Of a stretch of 64,000 nt of DNA, positions 1 through 12,278 are shown one piece after another. The DNA is taken from assembly GCA_002794735.1 (NCBI GenBank), contig NBAZ01000009.1, forward strand, positions 124,001 through 188,000, written 5' to 3'. Below the pieces are notes generated by a model. The model had not been told where the DNA came from. It was given only the letters and a program-made list of their open reading frames with translations, and ran no database searches. This DNA comes from Pyrrhoderma lamaoense. Taxonomy: Eukaryota > Basidiomycota > Agaricomycetes > Hymenochaetales > Hymenochaetaceae. Position 1 is the stretch's first letter. Every line of letters starts with the position of its first letter. The translations under genes and the position numbers were made by a program.

Positions 1-3000
1 CGACATCGTGTGCCCATCTCGTTCAACTTTGTCAACTAATCTAGATTTAGCAAAGCTCTAAGTAACCTAAGGGTTGTAAAAAAAAGGAGTAGTAGAGGTG
101 ATGGCAACCGGGGAGGGGAAGGAATTTAATTTACTTGTAATCTGGTTCATCTATGAAAACTGATTAGAAATTTGGCATCAATAGTCTTTACTCTCGAGCT
201 CCTAAATTTAATCAAAAAAGGAAATGAAAGGATGAAAAGAGTGGAAGGGAGACTGAGCTAAGCCAGAAGTGAAGTGTTGTATGGACCTCAGAGGTATTAC
301 TAAGCAAAGGGGGTTGAAGGTACCATAAATGGTAACTTCAAGATGAGACCGAACGGAACTACGAGGACGAAAACGAACGGTTGGACGGAAGCACAAAACC
401 CGTGTTGAAAAAAGAAATTCATTTTATTTTCATCGTCCTCCATCTCAAAATCCAAAATTTGAATCGAAAGATCTATTCTCGTCACTCTTTCGCTATTCAC
501 GAGAGTTGCGCCTCCCCCCCCCGTGGAATTAACGAGATCCACACGCGTAGCGGATAAAATTGTGAGAAGTGGGTTACCGCTCTGAATAACCGGTAAGGAA
601 GGGAGAAGAGGAAGACTGGATGAAACTGTAAAACGCGAAGAGGCTGTGCTCACGTGGGCTTGGGTTTACGGATGTAGTATAAAAGAGACTATATTTTAAT
701 AGGTGTAAAGGTCATGCTATAATAAATAGGAGATGACGAAGGGCCGACCGTCGAGGATGATCCGCTACAATGTATAGTAAATACAAGTTTTAAGTAGTAT
801 CCGATAAGCGAAAACATGAAAGGAAATTTGAACAGAAATCAAATTAGGAAGGGAAATGTGGTGGATATTCGGAGGTCGGGGAACCCAAATGAAACGTGTT
901 CTTTTTCAGTTGTGGTCGTAAGGTTATACGTACTTAAAAACCCAAAACAGGCAAGCCCAATAGCAGCAGCGTGTCATGCTAGACCTAACAAACCAGAAGA
1001 AATAATAATAATAAATCAGTGCTAGTTCCTTTTTTCCTCTCTTTTACTTCCGTTTTGACTTGGTTCCGGGCTAACGGGCTCAAGATCGGCTTGGGTCATG
1101 TCAGGGAAGAGAGAGAGGTTGACCAAGCAAAAAAAAAAAAATAAAGAATAAAGAATCGCTCAACCCACTGCCCATAGGATAGGAAGTGAATCCGAAACCC
1201 ATAACCCATCCTCATAGATTTTTTCCCCTTCCAATATCGCTCATCTCATCAAACTCCATCATCATCGTTCTTCTCTTACATCTTACTAGCTGGATGTAGT
1301 AATATAAGCATTATGCATTGTATTCGGGTGAAGATGCCGAGAGCCTGATTTACATACACTTCCGAGTCCGAGAGATGGCTCGTACGTACAAATCGTACCT
1401 CGTTCTCTAAAAGATCATAACTGAAAAATTTACATCTACTCTTAAAGTCAATCTGTTTCCCACTAATAAGCGAGTTTATAAGTGAATACTCTGATAAGAG
1501 GCACGGTTAACTGAGTTATAAATAAGAAGAAATCGGAAGCATAAAAATCCGTAAAGGAAAAGAAAGTAGAGATAAAAGTAAAGAAATAGATGTAAGTAAA
1601 AAGAAAAAGTAAATTTTCTTCTTCTTAATTTGTATTTGTACATAAACGAAGCATCGAGTGCGGAGCGCGCGCCCACGTCATCTGTCTTCTCCCATCAAGA
1701 ACCAAGATCTAAGGACAAAGAGCACTTTAACCTATTACAAAAAAAGAAAGAGAAGAAGAAGAAAATAAACGAGATGAGATTGAAAGCTTGAAAGAAAGGA
1801 AAAAGGATTGAAGGAACTCCCTCTGGTAAGCTTGAGCAAAGACTTGAAGTTGAGACTAGCTTGAAACATATACACACACTCTTCCCTGGCCGTAGCACGT
1901 AAGACATTATAAGTCGACATACACGGATAGACAGAGCAAGGCTTATAGAGACAATAAAAATTGAGTATTACAGGTAAGGTAAGACTCTGCAAAAAAAAAG
2001 TTTAATGAAAACATAACCTCAAGCTAGCACTTATTCTCCTTTCCTCTTTTGCATATACTTTATACGATATATCTCCTTTAAGCTCTTTCGTTCACCACCT
2101 ATCAGGTAAGTACGCTCCCCGATAGGGAGAGCGGAAATGAAGCTTCGAAGAAATAAAATAAAATCCTCTTCACCTTTGCCTTCTCTACACACCATCGACC
2201 TCCTCTTACATACAGACACACGTCAGGTTGCTCCACCTCCTAGCTACTCATTTGTCATCTTCTTTGTGATTCTAGTTCTTCTTCTTCTTCTTCTTTTCAC
2301 AGCTTCCTGTGCTGGTGCTTAAAGCATATATGTAAAATCCCATCTCGGAAGTCTTTGAAAGGTTTGCAAGAAATGTATTCCGAATGACTGATGAATCATC
2401 AACCTATCTGATCGTTTCATTCATCTGTCATTGTCATTAAGTAACGTTGCTGTTATTTTGCTCCGATCACCGACCTTTCGACTCCCGACTCAGACTTTTT
2501 TGAACTGAATTAAAGACCTGATTCTCGGCGAGCGGGAGACTCGGCCTCAAAAATACTTCAGAGGCTTAGAAAAATACGGGAAAGGTTAACTAGACTTTTT
2601 TTCTTAAACGTCTATACACTAAGACTGCAGTTCCCGTCCCGTCAATGAGAAAAAGGTGTACGAGACAGTGAGGAAACGGGAGGAACATCGGAATATCGTA
2701 TATTACTCATGCAAAGGGAACAAAAAGATAATAAAGAAGAAGGAAGAGGAAAGGGAAAAAAAAATAGATTTGCTGGGTAATAAGATCTCGATTCACACAT
2801 ATACATATACATGTTAACGTGTCTCGTAGGATGGTCGATCATAGAATATAAACTTGAACGATGTGTACAGGTACATTGTTGCTGTATCCAAGACTCACCT
2901 TAACTCTTACCTATCTATCGCAAAACAGCAAGTTACCAAATAAGAAAATGAAGGAAGTAATTGCTTTAACTGGGTTCGATCATCCCCCCCCATCCAATTT

Positions 3001-4502
3001 CCGGCTAATCCAGATCCCACCCCCACGTGTGTGTGCGTGTATGTGTCTCAGTTGTGTACTATGTGTGGTGTCACTTGTGTGCGTGTGGCCGCCTCCGCGG
3101 TCCCGCGTCTCCCGATCACTAAAGCCACCCGACAATTGTTACTTGTACAGTAAGTAACATTGGTGTTACTGTTACACATAACCCATAGTAGCCATACACA
3201 CAGAGACACAGACATATGATTTCCATAATAGGATATAAGTTCCCTTAGGAGATTAATTTAAGACCACAAAAGAGTCAATTGATTTGTATATACGGACAAG
3301 TCACTATAGTACATGTATTTAACTAGGGAAAATATGTGACTATGTGACTACAGAAAAACTACAAATTATACTAATTCACATACAAAATCTATGAGTTTAA
3401 AGTGACTTTTGACGTAACGCCGTCACAAAAACTCACTAATCTCGTATTGATCAACGTTTACCCGTATTTACAACAACGCCGTGACACGGAGGCACAATGA
3501 TCTCCATCCCCACACAATGATCCTCTTTTTACTCCTATCCAGCGACTCAATCCGACTCAACCTCATATGAGTACTCAACTCATTGAAGGAAAAGCCAACA
3601 AGGCACTCAAGGCATATAGGGGACGAAACTCTTTTTCATTACTCTCTATATATCTTGTCTACTCGCCTTGTCAACGCAAATTACTTTTTTCGATCGTGTT
3701 GACAACTACCGAGGAACCTGAAGTCTCAAGTCTATATACTCAATATAAGTAATAGAGATTTAAAAAAAAAAAAGGCGGCCAAAGTCTTTTTATGGGGGGG
3801 AGCGTCTAAACACTAAATCACGCTCTAGCATCACTCAACTCAGTTTATTCAATTCACATTTCTCTTTTATTTTTTCATCCTTTTCTTTCTTCGTTACCCC
3901 CAATTTTTTTTTTACTTTCCAGTCACACCTCGCAACACGCACACACGCACAAACGCATTGTGGCCCCGTAGATCGCGTATCTACCATCCCTCTGATCAGC
4001 CTCCGAGATTTCTTGATCGTTTGATCGTCGAAATAACGGACGGACAAAGGAGCCTCGCCTTACCCTTTTCTTCCCTATTCACCTCGACTCGTGATGACTT
4101 GATTTCAAAATTTTATTTAAAAAATATGCCTTGCTACAGACCTGAGATGTGAGATTTCGAGTATATGTATATGTGTTACTGTATATCCGTATTATATGTG
4201 TATTATATGTGTATGGAGGTATAAGTATAAAAAGTAAATTTACCACCGAACGCACGTGAAGTTGAAACACACACACACCTACCTTCATCCCGCCCCCCCT
4301 TTTGACAATTCAATATATCATATATCATATTATCGGGTATGCCTTTGAAACCGAGAGTTTTAATGAGTGAAGAGTGAGAAACACGCACACACACGCATGC
4401 ACACAAAATAAAAATAGGGGGTTGTTATATGAGGAGGAGAGAGCGGGTAGGAAAGGGGAACAAAGGAGAAGGGGGAGGGGTCAACATAGGATTGTTCAAT
4501 CG

Positions 4503-4539
4503 TCCATTGTTCATTGTTCATTGTTCATTGTTCATTGTC
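4503..4539. repeat. Tandem 8-bp repeat (TTCATTGT)
   Basis: About four copies of an 8-bp unit TTCATTGT lie head to tail, with a degenerate first copy. This is a simple minisatellite in non-coding DNA. Confidence 0.9.
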
Positions 4540-5351
4540 ATATCGACAAGCTTAAAGTCCCCCCCTAGGTCCATAGTCCCACGAACTTCGGTCTGGTACT
4601 GTACTTTACATATAGAGATTATATTCATTTTTTTTCTCCTGTAACCTGATATTTTTCTGAGTCGGGATGAGTTGGAAGTGTAAGAACCGAACTTGTTTTT
4701 CCAACCCCCAACCCCTCTTCGTAACACTTATTACTCGAGAAAAAAAAATAGCAGACAATATTAATGAATAAATTTTAAAAATAAAAATAAATAAATAAGT
4801 ACTCTATCCCAACTCCTAAAGTAGACATTTCATCGAAGTAAAAACCTCCACTCACTAATCACTAATCACTACCCAATCTAACTGAGGTAGATTTCTCCCT
4901 ACTCGAGTAACTCAAAGTATATGCACACTCCCAATTTAATTCAATTTTTTTTTTTTTGCTTTTTCGCTTTTTCGCTCCTGTTTGACCTACGATCCCCCAC
5001 CTAGCAACTAGTACTAGTAGTAATAGATCACCCGTCTCAAACAAGAAAGCCAAAGAGCCCCCTACCCAAAAATATAAAAAAAAAAACATGTGTCATGTCA
5101 ATTCATCTCCCGCAAGTAACTCACATGTTTCCACATATTCTTAACCTAACACAAACACAAATACTAACATCATCCATCCATCAACTTATCTACTATTTAC
5201 TACGTATACAACGTTCGTGAGTATATATAACAGAACCAGAGCCCCGTCAACGTATAAACCATTTTACCTACTGCCTGGTGTTGTTGTTGTACGTTGTACA
5301 TACATGTACGCATACCCCCCCCCCCCGGTCTAAAAAGGCGTTAAGAAGTAA

Positions 5352-5379
5352 ATATATATATATATATATATATATATAA
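5352..5379. repeat. (AT)n microsatellite
   Basis: A run of about 14 AT dinucleotides, directly visible. It lies in gene-free DNA downstream of a long C run. Confidence 0.95.
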
Positions 5380-5432
5380 TAATCATTATACAACTAAGCT
5401 AAACAGAGCCAATTTAAACCCTTTTTAACAAA

Positions 5433-5498
5433 TACACCAAAAGACCAAAAGACCAAAAAGACCACCAAAAAGATCACCAAAAGACCACCAAAAAAAAA
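5433..5498. repeat. Imperfect AAAAGACCACC-type tandem repeat
   Basis: The words AAAAGACC and AAAAGATCACC recur several times in about 65 bp with small variations. The result is a purine-rich top strand of G-poor A/C composition. No coding potential is seen. Confidence 0.8.
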
Positions 5499-7216
5499 TC
5501 AAAACCCAATTCGTTACTCAATCCTCAAGAGGGCGTGGGCGTGGGGCGAGGGAGGCGCCAGGCTGGGCCGCCCCCCTCCCTTACCTAAAGTTTGCTTGAA
5601 TTTGTTTCTTGCTGCTGCTGCGGACGTCGGGTTCCTCGGTTTCTCTTGGTTGATTCTTGATTGACCTTTTCTCTTTTGTGGTAGTTGTTGTTGTTATGGG
5701 TCGGTGGGGGCAGTGGGTCTGTGGGGGGTGAGGCACAGCTTTATGATTATCAAATACGTCTTCCGTATGATGATGATGATCAGCAGCAAAAGAAAAATCT
5801 AATTCTAATTTTAAAAAAATCAGACCAAAACCAAAGACTTTTAGAGAAAAAAAACCAACCGGAAAACTGAGAAAAAAAATAGCTGAAAACTAGACTACGA
5901 GGGGCGCGCGGGGCGCGTTACGTAGCTTCACTCTGGTTATAATCACTAATCACATCCGTGGATAGTGGATAGTGGATAGAAAAATACCAAATAGTGCGTA
6001 GTGTTTTGGGTTGTAGTTTAAACCTCTGAAGGGTTTTTTTTTAATACCGAGACCGAGTCCTCCGGTATCGTGCCTGTACTTTGTATTTTGTACTTCGTAT
6101 CGTATGTATTCACGTTTTCACATGTAAAGGCATAAAAGGGCGTAGAAGTATGAAAGCGCATAGCCTTGGGTTGACCATCAACACCATCAACACCCGTCAT
6201 TTCTATGAAATCTATCATCTCTATCATCCATCACTTTGAACTTTCATTATTATCTTTATTATAATTTATCATCACAAACAACTCATAATTAGTAACTCAT
6301 TACTTGTACAACTCGTAACTCTCCTACCCATCATATCCCCCCCCCCCAAGACAAACACAATATCATCAGTCATCAGTCATCAGAATCCCAATCCTTCCTT
6401 TTCTTTTTCCCAATCCATACATCCCCCGCCCCGCCCTGCCCCCGATCCTGTTCTATTCTATCCTGTTCGCGCGCCGCCCATCTAACCGCAACCCCCTCCC
6501 CCCCCTTTTTTTTTTGTGCTGGACCGACCGACTGACCGACCGACTCTTACCTATGAACCCCGGAACGCTGTCCGCCCCTTGTACTTTTCCCTATTCCCTT
6601 TTCCTTAACCTTTCCTCAACCCCAATAGAACTAGAACTAGAGCTAGACCTACGTATAATGAAGAAGTTAAGTGTGGGGGCGCGGGGCGGGGCGAGGCGGT
6701 GAAAGTACTACTACTACTTGTAACTATTCTTCCACAGCCCCCCTTCGCCGACCCCTTCTCCAACCTCCTTTTCGGCCTCCCCAACCTCCCTTTTCCTTAC
6801 TTTACTCGGCGTTCGCGTCTAGTTTTTTTTCGATTTTTCGATTCAGATTCAAAAGACGGACAACAACAAAAAAATGTAAAAACCCAGAAATTCTCAAGAT
6901 TCCAAATAAAAAACTTATAAAATATACATGATACATGATACATCATCATATTATATGTAATACTAGAAAAAAATATTTTATTATGACGGTTATCCACGTA
7001 CATGTATACTTGTATACACACACCCACTAAGTATACATTACTAGAATTTACATTACTATCCTTAACTATACTAGTTCAACAACTTTTCCATGGGCGTGTA
7101 CAGTGGTACAGCGGTACAGTGGTACAATATACGTCTATCGTCCATCGTCCATCATACTTTGTGCATCATCCGTAGGATTTAGCGTGTGGAAGACCTGTGG
7201 GGGGACGAAGCAGCCT

Positions 7217-7219
<3 letters not shown>

Positions 7220-7284
<65 letters not shown>
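7220..7284. repeat. (TC)n microsatellite, about 65 bp
   Basis: An uninterrupted TC dinucleotide run of about 32 units. It opens Leu/Ser or Arg/Glu frames in every register, which explains several spurious open reading frames here. A pure polypyrimidine/polypurine mirror repeat of this length could adopt a triplex (H-DNA) form, but that is inference. Confidence 0.97.
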
Positions 7285-7290
<6 letters not shown>

Positions 7291-8420
7291 CTTCTCTCCT
7301 CTTTCTTCTTTCTTATCCTTGGTTTTGGTTTTATGGTAAAAGAGGACGTACAATACTCCATACTCCATACTCCATACTCATTCTAAGAATATTCATTACA
7401 TTACATTTACAAGACCCCCCCCAACCCAACCCAACCCAACTCAGAACTAAGAACTCAGAGAGCCTCGAAACGGAGAACGGTGGGTTCCTAAACGTTGAAC
7501 GATATGGCGATATGGCGATATGGACAGAGGAGCACGGGCAAACGTACTACGCGTCCGTGTGTCCGTGCGTCCGTCTGTGAAGGAGGGGCGGGGACGGAAG
7601 ACGGAAGCGAGGACGAGGACCCGGGTGGTAGGGGGCGGGGGGGGGGGTACGGAAGCAAACAGACAAACAGACAGAAACAGCCAGTCCTGAGTCCACGCAC
7701 AAGACAGAGAGGATTCGCAGACCCCGGACCCGTTTAATCCGGGAACGAGTAAAGCCACGAGAGAGTGTTGATGAGGACAATAACAATAAGAGAGAGAGAG
7801 AGGGAGAGAGAGAGAAGAAGAGTTAAAAAAAAAAAAAGAATTAAGTAAGAATATAGAAGTTTACGAGCGGACGGGGGTGCGAGAAAAAAAAAGATATTGA
7901 AAAAGAAAAGAAAAGAAAAAATCACTCGGGGTTCGGAAATGAACCTTCTCACTCATTTTATTATTTTTATTTTATATTATTATTATATTAGATATTTATT
8001 ATTAAGTATTTTATTTTATTTTATTTAATAATATTTTGGAGATATTTTAATTCCGCAGATTAAAGTATATTGTGGTTACCTGTAAAGGAAAGGCAAGTTA
8101 GCCCAGAGAGACCGGTGAGAAATGGACCCTGCAGCTGGCCCCGATCTGAGAGAGAGAGAGTCTAAACGAATCTCGATAATTTGAGAGAGAGCTTCGTACG
8201 GCGCAGAAGGAGTGTAGTGTATATAACTCCGATCTCCCCCAGCCATGTCTATCTGTCTTTTGTCTCTCCCTCTCCCTGCTCTCCTCCTCAAGCTCCCGCT
8301 CCATCTCTTCTGATTTCACGCGCTCTCGAGCCAGGCTGTAGTACTCCAAGTACGCACACAGACACCGAACACACCGCACACACCGACACGGGACAGAGAG
8401 AACAGAGAGAACGGAGACGG

Positions 8421-8831
8421 ATGCCAGCCCCCGCATATACGCAGTCTCACTTATTGTCAGCCACGACGATAGTCAATCCTCAACACCTCCATCGCGGTCT
8501 ATTCGACAACGAGGACGAGCACGCTAATCCGCAAATTCCAACCGTCCATTGTCTCACTCTAAAACGTCAGTTGATCTCTCTCGAGACTCCATTTCTTATT
8601 GTTCTCCTTCCCTTTTCTTTCCATTCCCTATCCCTATCCCTCCACTCCCTTTCTTTTATTATCCCCCCCTTCCTCCTCTCTACGCTTTTCCTTGTTCACT
8701 TTTACCCTTTCTCTCTCTCTCCACCCCTTCCTCCCTCTCCCTTCCTTTTGTGTTTCCACTGCTTGTTTGTGTCTCCTCCGAGAGTTGACCAACACAATTC
8801 AAGTCACATTACCTTTTTTTGCCATTGTTGA
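8421..8831 (+). CDS. Possible upstream ORF or alternative 5' exon of HMG1
   Basis: An ATG in a good context (purine-rich, GACGG before the ATG) opens a 136-codon frame. Its first 45 or so residues look like ordinary protein (MPAPAYTQSHLLSATT and onward) and then it dissolves into a Leu/Ser/Pro/Phe stretch read from a CT-rich tract. The frame ends at a TGA three bases before the ATG at 8835 and is in the same register. It could be an uORF in the HMG1 leader, or a true N-terminal exon whose link to 8835 is hidden by a single-base error in the T7 run just before the stop. No splice joining it in frame was found. Confidence 0.3.
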   Translation: MPAPAYTQSHLLSATTIVNPQHLHRGLFDNEDEHANPQIPTVHCLTLKRQLISLETPFLIVLLPFSFHSLSLSLHSLSFIIPPFLLSTLFLVHFYPFSLSPPLPPSPFLLCFHCLFVSPPRVDQHNSSHITFFCHC

Positions 8832-8834
8832 CCA

Positions 8835-11800
8835 ATGTCGCACCTCGCCTATTCTTCTTCTTCTTCTTCTTCAACCACATCCTCGCTTGGCTCTGCAGCG
8901 CAAACAGCACACTCACCTTTAACAATCACAACAGATAACAATAACAACAGCAGTAACCACGTCACAATCACCTCTTCCTCAGACGAGATGTCTTCCTCGG
9001 CTCACTTCTTTTATCCGTTTGAGAACAATAGCACCACAGGCGTGATGAACGACAGTGGTCCAGCAGCGTCAATCACGACTTCACCGGCAACGACAACAAC
9101 AGCAGCTTCGGAGGACTTATCCATACTCTCTCCCACACCTAGAGCACTCACCTTTCCCCGGAATTCCAATTTGGCTCCAAATTCTACCACTTCTTCTTCT
9201 GCGTTCGACCTCGACGGACCAACCCCCGAGCGTTCGCCTTCCCTCAGGGCGTTCTCGAACACCAACACAACCAGTTTCAACCTCAACTCTATCAACACCA
9301 CCAGCAGCAGCAGCAATACGCCGTCCAACAAGGACTTCAACACCTTTCTCTCCAAGTCCCAGCAACTCACGTCCAACAGCACATCGACCAGCACCAGCAG
9401 CACCAGCAAAATGTTATCAACAACACCAACAACAACAACAACAACAACAACAACGGGACAGTCACCTCACCTACCACTTCCTCTTCCTCCTCTTCAGTTT
9501 CCTCTTCTCCTTTCCTCTCGCCCAATACGGACAACAACTTCATTGATAACTCCACCGCCTTCCTCCTCCCACCACGCACGGTAACCCCACTACCATCAAT
9601 CCGCCGCTCCCAATCTTCCCATCCGCATCCTCATCATCACCCATATAGCAACGGCCAGTTCGGGATAGTAGGCACACGCACTTCTAGCCCCGTAGCTCAA
9701 CTGCCATCCTTCAACGTACCAGATCCCGATGCAGGAGGTCCGGTAACGCTCTTGCACAGAAGAAGAGGGGCATCCGTCTCTTCGCTCACACTCCCATCTT
9801 CTGCAGGTGGGAACTTCTTCGGGACCGGGCACAACAAGGTCGTGAAGAACGAGGAGGAAAGAGCGGAAGACGTGTCTGGCGGTCATAACAATGATGATGG
9901 AACAGCGACAGCAGCCGGAGCAGGAGCGATATCCGTCACGAACATGAACGTCAACTTGAACGTGGGTATGAACGTCCAAGCTCCCAATCCTCATGCACAT
10001 GCCATCACGCTCAATGGCGGACCAGAGAGGCGGCCAAAGCGCGGAGACGAAGATTACATCAAACGACCTGAGAACGCGTTCATTCTCTTCCGACGATCGT
10101 GTTGTCTGAAGCAGAACGGTCCCGGTGGTGCTAACGATGGATCAACAATTATGAACGGCGTTGATGGGAACGGTGTTGTAGAGGGAGGTGCTGCAGGTGG
10201 AAGGAGACAACGCCAGGCGGACCTGAGCAAGACGATCTCTCAGCTTTGGCGTAGTCTGAGTTCGGAGGAACGTAAATTCTGGGATGACCTTGCGAAGCAG
10301 AAGAAGAAGGAACATGAGGAGATGTATCCTTGGTACGTCTACCAACCTTCTCGGTCGACGAAGGACAAGAAGGATAAGAAGGGAGAGAAAGGCGAGAAGT
10401 GTGAAAAGGAGAGGAGTGAGAGGAAGAGTAGCAGTTCAAAGGTCAGAGAGAGGAGTCGAGGGGGAGGTGATGATGAAAGTGACGAGAGTGCATCGCGGAG
10501 CGTCAGCGTTTGCACGAGGGATAGCAGAAGAGAAAAGAGCGGGAGTCGTGTACGTGGCGCGGGCGGCGTTGCTGAGAGGGAGAGAGAGCGCGAGAAGCGA
10601 AAGCACAGACATCATCATCAAAGACACCGTGCGAGTAGTGTGACGAGTAGCGTGACAACGGCGACAAGTCATAGTAATAGCAGCCTCACCACTGCCAGCA
10701 GCAGCGGTCACCCTACTCCTCCTCTGGTTATCATGGATTCGGTGGCTACGGAGGGAACATGGCCGGGTATTATCCGTATGATATCGGTATGCGCAGAGGG
10801 CCATCTTCGAATTCGACGTGCTCTTCTTCGCTCGGGTCGTCGGCTGAATCATCAGAGGATCCAGCAGACATGTACGCTTGCCCGCCCCTAGGTGCAATGG
10901 CCCCACCGCCGCCTCCACCACCAACAGACATGGACATGGACATGGAAGTAGAAGTTGATGGTACGACAACGACAACGACGAACCTCAACGTCAACGTCCT
11001 TGGCGCAAGTCCACTCGCGTCCTTCTCACTCGAGTCCGGTCCTCTCCATCCTCAAGTAAACACCTACGGCCAATCCCACGGACACGGACACTCACTCTCC
11101 ATGTCCGCCGTCTCCAACGGCAGAAGCCAAGGCCAAGCAGGAGGAGCAGGATTAGGATTATCCCCTCTCAACTTTGTGCTCGCGCAGAGCAGACGGTCAT
11201 CGAGTGCGTCAGGTGCTCCAGCTGATGGCCCGATTGGTGATATGTACGCTGTCAGCGGTAGTGGTAGCAATGCAACTGCCTCCTCTTCTTCTGGCTCGGA
11301 TGTCAGTGCCAGAACCGCGCCTGGCCCTAGTCCTCTTCAGTCTATCAAGATCCCAACGTTGTTCGGTGGGGGTTCAAATGTTCCAATACAAGAGTCGCCA
11401 AAGGAGGATCAACAGCAGTCGGGTCGGGGTACTGGCTACGAGTCTGGGCAGGTCCCGGAATACTCCACTGTAGATAGAAATTCTACCTCGGGGCAGATGA
11501 ACGTAAGTCTCAATCCCGTTTTCTATTTTCAGACAGGAGGAAGGATATGCTGACGCGACTTCGTAATAATTCCCCTTAGACAAATGCGTTCCAGGCCCAA
11601 CAACAACATGAACAAGTGTTGGTGAAGCCTCAGCAGCAACACCAACAGCAGCAGCGCACTCGTGCGCTCACAACCACCTCCGCTCTTCCAGGAATGGGTT
11701 CTTCTGGTATGACGATTAACATTCCATCGTCACCCTCCACAGGCGGCCCGTTATCCGCACCCGTACCGTCATCCACATCCTCACCATCCTCGTTCTCCCT

Positions 11801-12278
11801 CTCCCCTTCCTCCTCCTCATCCACGTACTCAGACCACCACCAGCTTTACCTACCCGGAGTGAAACCGTCCTCTTCTTCTTCTTCTTCAGTGTCTTCTTCA
11901 GTGTCTTCGTCAACAACAGGCGTTGATTGGGAAGACGACTATGGGTTGCCAGCGTGGGCGTCCATGTCCTCGTTCGACGAACAACAGTCCTCGCAACTCT
12001 TCCTTCATGGACAACAACAACAGAGTCCTGGTGGGTACGGGTCGATCGACATGGATTTCTCGTGGATGAGTCTCGGGATGAGCATGAGTGGTGGTAGCAC
12101 CGGCGGCGTCGGCGTCAGCAACAATAGCACCAGCAACAATACCGGTAGTGGATGTGGAACTGCGGGGATGATGATGATGGATGAGTTGACGGGAAGTGTG
12201 GTGGACACCGCTGGCGTCGTCGATCCGTACGCATTACATTTCTATAACAGTGAATTGTTGGATCCTTCCCAGCTGTAG
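8835..12278 (+). CDS. HMG1: HMG-box transcription factor
   Basis: Predicted nuclear regulator of about 1,120 residues. A long Ser/Thr/Asn- then Gln/His-rich N-terminus precedes an HMG box at roughly residues 405-500. Helix 1 reads KRPENAFILFRR and helices 2/3 read DLSKTISQLWRSLSSEERKF and then EHEEMYPWYVYQP, the SOX/ROX/MATA-type pattern. A Lys/Glu-rich basic tail, a Pro run, Asp-Met repeats and a Ser-rich C-terminus follow. One intron (11503-11579) joins MN to TNAFQAQ in frame. Two single-base losses break the frame, one between about 9250 and 9430 and one near 10700; continuity on both sides (N-rich to HMG, then GYHGFGGYGGN) supports one gene. The loop between helices 1 and 2 carries extra Gly/Asn-rich residues. 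Basidiomycete relatives include mating and dikaryon regulators of the Pcc1/Prf1 kind, but I cannot assign orthology. The start is uncertain (8835, or 8421 upstream). Confidence 0.85.
9417..9453 (+). repeat. CAA/ACA trinucleotide run inside HMG1
   Basis: About eleven ACA/CAA triplets. Depending on register the tract encodes Thr, Gln or Asn; continuity with the downstream HMG frame favours Asn (NNNNNGTVTSP). The frame change inside HMG1 lies at or upstream of this tract, so a repeat-length miscall is one explanation. Confidence 0.85.

Larger units (their letters stand above)
1..8420. other. Gene-free, microsatellite-rich region
   Basis: No open reading frame here resembles a known protein. The longest ones are short and low in complexity, driven by runs of C, T, CT and CA. 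The sequence is full of homopolymers (C8-C10 and A8-T10 runs), AT dinucleotide runs and short tandem words. It probably includes the promoter and 5' leader of the downstream HMG-box gene, but no transcript start can be fixed from sequence alone. Confidence 0.6.

Noticed and set aside
300..653. 117-codon minus-strand frame near the window start
   Set aside because: Contains a C8 run, ends in a hydrophobic low-complexity stretch and resembles no family; no intron structure or neighbour supports it.
7135..7580. Several Ser-Leu or Arg-Glu repeat frames around the TC tract
   Set aside because: All derive from the dinucleotide run and end in unrelated sequence.
9055..9546. 163-codon Gln/Arg/Ser-rich frame overlapping HMG1
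   Set aside because: A shadow of the same repeats in another register; the other two registers connect to the HMG box and to the N-terminus.
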